NCBI GenBank assembly: GCA_037954325.1
Contig: JBBMNZ010000027.1
Location: 8,458,501-8,522,500, forward strand
Direction of reading: 5' to 3'
DNA from: Fistularia commersonii
Lineage: Eukaryota; Chordata; Actinopteri; Syngnathiformes; Fistulariidae
Length of the DNA stretch: 64,000 bases
Notes under the pieces: model-generated
Told to the model about the DNA's origin: nothing
What the model saw: the letters and a program-made list of their open reading frames with translations, nothing else
The model's database searches: none
Shown: piece by piece, positions 58,801-64,000 of the stretch
Layout: each line of letters opens with the position of its first letter
Position numbering within the stretch: the stretch's first letter is position 1
Translations under genes and position numbers: made by a program

Positions 58801-61800
58801 GCAGGATTTTACCCCCATCTTTCTTTCTTTTTCATTTTTTTATTGATACTGCTTAAAAAAAATTAGATGAGAGACAGATATTAAAGAGAATTCAAAATGA
58901 TTGGCTTTTTTAAGAGGTTGCTTGGCATCTTTGTTCACTAAGCAAACCAAGATCGGTAATCTGTTGAAGATAGAGTTGTGTCAATAACTATGGTTTTTTT
59001 TTTTTTTTTAAATGAATAATTAAATAAAATAAAAAAAAATGCTGCTGACTGTTTTTTTCATTGTTCATGAAAATTTGGGGGTTGGACGAGATTTATTTAC
59101 TCAATGTCATCTGTGACTGCTTTAGGGGAGCATGTGTAAACTTAGTCCGTTACCACTTGATTCTATCAAAATGTTTTAATGGCAAAATAAATTATACTTG
59201 TACTTTTAACCTTTAGTAATCTCAACATATTTCAGAATCTGGAATAGCAGCATGTGTGTGTACAATATCATGACTGAGGAGCAACTTCCAAACTTGCAAA
59301 GCAAGCATATCAAATCCAAACAGAATATCAATAACCCAATGCTTTAAGTAGTAATGGCTACTGCTCATTCTGAAGGTGACTTTGTTTTAGTAATTATTGT
59401 TACAAGGGCCTCTATTGAAACTTGAATTGATTTCCAGTCAAATTTTCTCCCTCTTGCTCTTAAAAACCATGAATTAGTTAATGCTGTTTATGCTGACGCC
59501 AAGGTCGTTTTATATATAAGAATGATGGAGTTTGACATTAGACCCATTGCTTCTGAATGGGCAGATTCTTTATTTCAGAAAGTAGGTTGCCTCATGTCTG
59601 CCTTGATAACCTATTGGGGCCAGAAGAGAGGAGTTGGCAGACTTGTGGAGGGAATGTCCCTGTATATTCACTGAATGTTTGTCAGAGTCTTCTGTATTTA
59701 CATTTTGAGTAAAATAAGCACCTCACACTGCACAGCTGTATTCCACACATTTTTTTTTCACTTAATGATCTAAATATACATAGCCAGAACCAGCTGTATA
59801 TTTGATATATATTTAATGTAATATCTATATTGAGAGACTCGCATTCTCATATGAACGCAGATATGTATAGCTAAACAACTGTTCACAGCAAAGTTAAGCT
59901 AAGCACATGAATTAATAGCACAATTAATTTAGAATTATTTTTGGAAGTCTGACACTGAACATGAATTACCCATATGAGGAAAATTTGTTTAACATTATTG
60001 ACTGGTGTGATTTTTAATTAGATCTTATGCACATATATATACATATAAATGCTGCAGCTCTTCATTTGCCACATCATTTGCTTCACTCTCAATTAAAATG
60101 TTTGTAAATCAATTAGAATCTGTGGTATTTCGGGGTTGATTGTCCAATTTCTTTGCCACCAATTGTTGGTGTTGACTAAACAGCTCCTGCTCTCACATGA
60201 TTCGCCTTAAGGGCTTTTATTTTTCTTGTACTTATTGAATTGTGGCACTGTATTCTAACCATTACTTTTCCTATTGTGTTTTTTTTTTTTTTTATTCAGC
60301 CACACTTTAACAATTTTCCTTAGTTCTAAACTTTTTTTTCCAACCACAAGTCATCTTGTGATTGTGCCCTCCTTTGTTGCATTGGTGGCATAAGGTAGCT
60401 TCTACTTGGTACTGAGACAGGAGCTCAGACATTGAGAGCTGACTGTTATGATAATGATAATGAGAGGGCAGACCCAAGCCTCTATGATGCTTATCTGTAC
60501 CTCTGCAGTCTGTTATTAACTGCTCTCAGTACGTACAGAAAAAAAAATGATGATGGTAGGATGAACTGCAAAGATCTTGCACCTTCTTGTATGGAAAAAT
60601 CTGAATGTCTTAACCTGGGCTAATTGCTTGCCATCAACAGTTCTATCAGTCACTGGTGCACCAGTGATGGTGTAAAGCTGTGATTACCATAATATTTCCA
60701 TAATATATGTCCCTGTAATATGTCCCTAGAATACAGATCAGACCCACATTCTTGCATGAGTCTAAAGCTGCAGAGGATACCGACAGATGGGAAAGAAGGT
60801 TGCTAATCTTGAATGTACCTTAGAAAATTAATGAAGGGTAAATGTTGAGTGTTAACACTGTAGTATAAGTTCACGCCACTAGCAAAGGATACAGCATGAA
60901 AATAAGGTGGAGTTAACAGAAAAAAGTAATTTGCTTGGGGAAAACTTGAGTGTCCAATCTAAGCGACCCATAAAGTTATAGAAGACAAAGTTTAATGATT
61001 TTGTCTTGCAAAATATTTTTCAGACTAATGGAACCAGCATGCACACTGCAGAACACAAGGCAATGCTATACACAATACAAATATGGATTTATCTGAATAT
61101 CCGTAACATTTCCAGTCATTTTTCTTTTTCCATCTCAGATTTTATGACGGCAAATCTCAGGTAATCACTTAATGTATTGTAATTTGGTGCCTGACATATC
61201 TTAAGATTGTGAAAGGGCAACTGAGCTTTTTGCAAATCAACCTTTAATCCTTGTCGCACTTATTCAGGTAGTAAACACATGTCTAGTAATATTTATACAT
61301 TAATTTAATTACACATTGTAATTATTTAATCCAATAATTACAGTAAGTCTGATAACATTGATCAATCCATCGACCATCCCTCTCTAGAGGGTGTAGCGCT
61401 AAGAGGAAAACAAATGTTATTCACAATAAATCACAAAGACAGTAAAATAACTATGTATTTGTGATCTCACAATAATTCTTGGACTTCAAGATACAGAGTT
61501 ATAGATATACAAGGTATTTATATATGGTAGATAACTACCCCAAACTGCTTGGTGTCTCCAAACGACTCTATACCAGTGTACGAAGACCTTTAGTCTACAG
61601 ATAATATCCAGACTGAGAGTAGCCACACATAATTAATGCATCTTCTCTGTCTGCTCATAGTAGATAAAGAAGTTTCTCTGTTATGCTTTGTCCATTGTGA
61701 TGGAGAGACATGCGTTTGGCATAATATTGTTATATAAGTGGTGAATATTAAGTCAACCCTGTGACATTCATTTAGAAAAGTAAGACAACTGTGCAGTATC

Positions 61801-62550
61801 CCGTACTTAGGGGCAGAGCAAAGTTGAAGGCATAGAACTTACCAGGAGAATATCCATTTATATGATCTATGTGTAGGTTTTGGATATATTTGGTTATCAA
61901 TATGCTCCAAAGCCTTCTTCAAATCAATGGCTTTTGCAGTGCCTAACACTTGTCATTGACAGAATCAACTTCTTTTCTAGCCTTTATAGATTTTGATGTT
62001 GGTCCTTGTGTAAGTACTTTCATGAATGATGTGAACTTGGAAAATGTAAAGAAAGACTGGGGAGTTTAATAATGTACAAAACTGTCCGATAAAACAGTAA
62101 ATAGCAAACCTTGGTAATACAGAACAACATATTGCACCTTGTTTCTCATCAGTAATAAGGAACCAAATGTCCTCTGGATGGGAACTATGCATCTTCAAGA
62201 GGTATTTTTTTCAATTAAACTATATTGCTATGTGACTGTTAGTGGTGGGTTAATGTGGTTCCTGCTAAAGAAATAGGTTTTTACTAAAGTGTGAAAAGTG
62301 GCAGATCTTTACAGAGGAAGCATCTACTGTACAATATCAGACAGAAATATCCATACAAAATGCTGCTGGCCTATAACTAGGACTTTATGACTACACTTAC
62401 TTACCTGATATTTATGGGAATTCAAATGCTACACAATAGACTTACCACAAACCATTTTTAAAATTGAAGCTACTCAGAAACCATGAAGGATACTCTTGAT
62501 CTGTAAAGTCCCTCAATTGTGGAAGTGAGGGGAGCAAAAGACAAAAAGCA
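58801..62550. other. Long non-coding stretch
   Basis: AT-rich unique sequence with T-runs near 58994 and 60280 and short A-runs. The frame 60432-60623 and the minus frame 61977-62198 have no domain. No transposon was recognised. Confidence 0.55.
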
Positions 62551-62552
62551 TA

Positions 62553-62590
62553 TCTCTCTCTCTCTCTCTGTCTATATATATATATATATA
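62553..62590. repeat. (TC)n followed by (TA)n
   Basis: Eight TC units (one TG variant) run into a TATATA tract. The minus frame 62442-62690 crosses it and is an artefact. Confidence 0.93.
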
Positions 62591-63518
62591 GACATATCAT
62601 AGGTGCACCTTCTGTAAGCATGAACACTAATGGTGTATAAGAGGAATAAAAGCGAGTCAGAGATGGTTTATTGACTGCAAAAAGGGTCACTTCTTTATGA
62701 GGTGTACCGGTTTAATGTAGGATGCTGCAAAGTCCAATAAGGAGTGAAATCCATGGATTCCATTGTCATTTCTTGAAGCTTCACTGCACAGTTTATCAGG
62801 TAAAGTTGCGGTGGGTAGTAAAACAATACAAAATTGGGTCAAAGTGATAGAAAACTTCCAAGTCTCGAAAACAGGAAAACCCAAAAAGATCGGTCATGGA
62901 AGGTAGTCCGAGACATTAAAATAACAGGGTACAGTTGATGTATTCTCAGTACATTTCAACTCCGTCCTAAGGCTATTAAATTTCAAATCCCCCCTCTCTT
63001 TCCCCTCACTTTCTGTCACTTTGGGGTTTACTGTTATATAAGGCTAAATACAGTCATCCAGGATATGAGGATTGTTAAATAATCATTGTGATTTGTCATT
63101 ATTTTCATTCCATTTGTATCTTTCTCTCCATTTCCCATTTTACATCTTATAGACAAATTCACATTTTTGAAATGTATCCCTCTGAAACCAAGTAATACAA
63201 TCAATTCTTCATAAATAGTCCCCTGTTTTATTTGTCTTGCAATTCTGTCTATGAATGGAACCTCATTTTATAGACAAGTTGTATCATTAGCTATATCAGT
63301 TACTATCAGCTCAGTCTATTTAATTGTTGATAGGAACAACACTCTCTTAGTCAGTTTTTACTGTCACATCAGTATTCTGCCAAAAATCAACTGTTTTCTC
63401 ATGGCCCCCTGCAGGTCCTACACCAATAAAGTGTGTCGCCAATCAGACCTGGAACACTGAAATGTATTTAGTTTCAAACAGATTGTGCAAACTATAGCAC
63501 AAACTGGAAACCATATGA
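62591..63518. other. Non-coding; nothing recognised
   Basis: AT-rich unique sequence. The frames 62687-62884 (minus) and 63251-63460 (plus) have no domain. Confidence 0.6.
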
Positions 63519-63625
63519 TACATTACATTACATTACATTACATTACATTTTGCAGACGCTTTTATCCAAAGCGACTTACAATAGAGGACATAAGGACTGC
63601 AAATAACACTTGCAAATAACTTGCA
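63519..63625. mobile_element. Dispersed fish repeat with CATTA array and TTTATCCAAAGCGACTTACA core
   Basis: Six CATTA units (63521-63548) are followed by TTGCAGACGCTTTTATCCAA and AGCGACTTACAATAGAGGAC. This junction is a very common dispersed sequence in fish genomes. The right limit is not clear; I place it near 63625. It is non-coding; its transposon class is unknown to me. Confidence 0.8.
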
Positions 63626-63716
63626 GATACAAGATACAGCAGGAGTAGGATCAACTGCACCAATTTTGAAATTCTTGAAATATCTAGTGTTGGAAAAAGC
63701 AAAAGGGAGCTCCATA

Positions 63717-63780
63717 CATCCATCCATCCATCCATCCATCCATCCATCCATCCATCCATCCATCCATCCATCCATCCATC
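63717..63780. repeat. (CATC)16 array
   Basis: Sixteen tetranucleotide units (GATG on the minus strand). It abuts the 3' end of the minus-strand Rex3 copy and is the GATG-type tail known for that LINE family, probably expanded after insertion. Minus frames from here (MDGWMDGW repeats) are artefacts. Confidence 0.95.
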
Positions 63781-63804
63781 TTTCCCTGCTTATCTATAGT
63801 CGGG

Positions 63805-63999
63805 TCATGGGGGCAGCAGCCGGAGCAGTGAGGCCCAGACCTCTCTCTCCCCCGCCACATGGTCCAGCTCCTCTAGGGGGACCCCAAGGCGTCCCCAGGC
63901 CAGCCTGGAGACATTGTCTCTCCAGCATGCCTTGGGTCTTCCCTGTGGTCTCCTCCCAAATGGACATGTCTGGAATGTCTCCCCCGGGAGGCGTCCAGG
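63805..63999 (-). CDS. Rex3-like LINE ORF, C-terminal part, partial
   Basis: The minus strand is open from the window edge to the TGA at 63805-63807, 64 codons plus stop. It reads PGRLPGETFQTCPFGRRPQ, then GRPKACWRDNVSRLAWGRL, then LEELDHVAGEREVWASLLRL and ends in LPP. This is the conserved C-terminal domain (CWRD-VSRLAW-RLGVP and REVWASLLRLLP motifs) of the Rex3-type endonuclease/reverse-transcriptase protein. Unlike the other three Rex3 fragments, it has no stop or frameshift in the visible part. No start can be chosen because the gene continues past 64000. Whether the rest is intact cannot be seen. Confidence 0.85.
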   Translation of the reverse strand, partial: PGRLPGETFQTCPFGRRPQGRPKACWRDNVSRLAWGRLGVPLEELDHVAGEREVWASLLRLLPP

Positions 64000-64000
64000 A

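Larger units (their letters stand above)
63717..64000 (-). mobile_element. Rex3-type LINE 3' end, continues beyond the window
   Basis: On the minus strand the last coding part of Rex3 ends at 63805, followed by about 24 bp and then a GATG tail (63717-63780). Features typical of Rex3: a stop codon close to the tail and a tandem GATG 3' end. The 5' part lies to the right of base 64000. The coding end is listed separately. Confidence 0.9.

Noticed and set aside
62442..62690. Frame with RQRERER motif
   Set aside because: It is the translation of the TC/TA repeat at 62553-62590.
63533..63775. MDGWMDGW repeat protein
   Set aside because: It is the GATG tail of the Rex3 copy read in frame; the ATG is part of the repeat.
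1..64000. CRISPR arrays, operons, phage or bacterial defence genes
   Set aside because: The tandem arrays are microsatellites with no spacer structure, there are no compact coding runs or ribosome-binding sites, and all recognisable elements are fish transposons.
1..64000. Integrated retrovirus or other viral sequence
   Set aside because: I saw no long terminal repeats, primer-binding site, gag/pol/env-type segments or viral polymerase motifs; all reverse-transcriptase remnants belong to non-LTR elements.

Overview
This 64 kb window is vertebrate, almost certainly teleost, non-coding DNA. It is AT-rich and rich in microsatellites. No reading frame looks like a host gene: nearly all long open frames are repeat artefacts or isolated frames without introns, homology or start context. 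The teleost call rests on the repeats: several fragments of the non-LTR retrotransposon Rex3 (one with its GATG-type tail), a Tx1-like LINE ORF1/ORF2 relic, Tc1/mariner-type relics, a miniature element with CACTGCTTAAAAAAATAAA ends, and several dispersed short repeats I recognise from fish genomes. There is no operon, CRISPR array, phage or bacterial content.

Layout. 1-1.6 kb: a decayed Rex3 5' portion on the minus strand. 1.6-10 kb: unique non-coding DNA with CA and trinucleotide repeats and one block (about 2.45-2.67 kb) carrying a perfect PBX-MEIS decamer. 10.2-10.6 kb: copy 1 of a dispersed repeat (here family D2), which recurs at 56.5-56.8 kb. 12.9-20 kb: unique DNA with two conserved-looking blocks. 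21-22.3 kb: a decayed SINE-like copy (family D1), then a 650-bp pyrimidine tract. 23.6-28 kb: a D1 head and the largest simple-repeat arrays (CCAA/CAAA, TATC, CA, TTCTA). 29.1-31.7 kb: a Tc1-like transposase pseudogene and an inverted pair of D1 copies flanking a TAA/TTA/TAG array. 32-43.5 kb: mostly unique DNA, with conserved-looking blocks near 36.3-36.6 and 38.0-38.7 kb and a TATC array at 39.8 kb. 43.5-56.8 kb: a transposon-rich stretch with D1, two Rex3 fragments, a miniature inverted-repeat element, a second terminal-inverted-repeat element, a chimeric LINE block and D2 copy 2. 56.8-63.5 kb: unique DNA with an octamer/homeodomain-site block near 58.6-58.8 kb. 63.5-64 kb: a fish dispersed repeat, a CATC array and the intact 3' coding end of a Rex3 element running off the window.

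Best overall reading, as inference: an intergenic or large-intron region, possibly a regulatory desert next to a developmental gene, with a normal load of fish transposons. I found no convincing undescribed protein system. The points most worth checking are the homeodomain/TALE-motif blocks, the intact CpG-rich LINE ORF1, the chimeric LINE block and the intact Rex3 end at the window edge. Family names come from memory of consensus sequences; no search was run.
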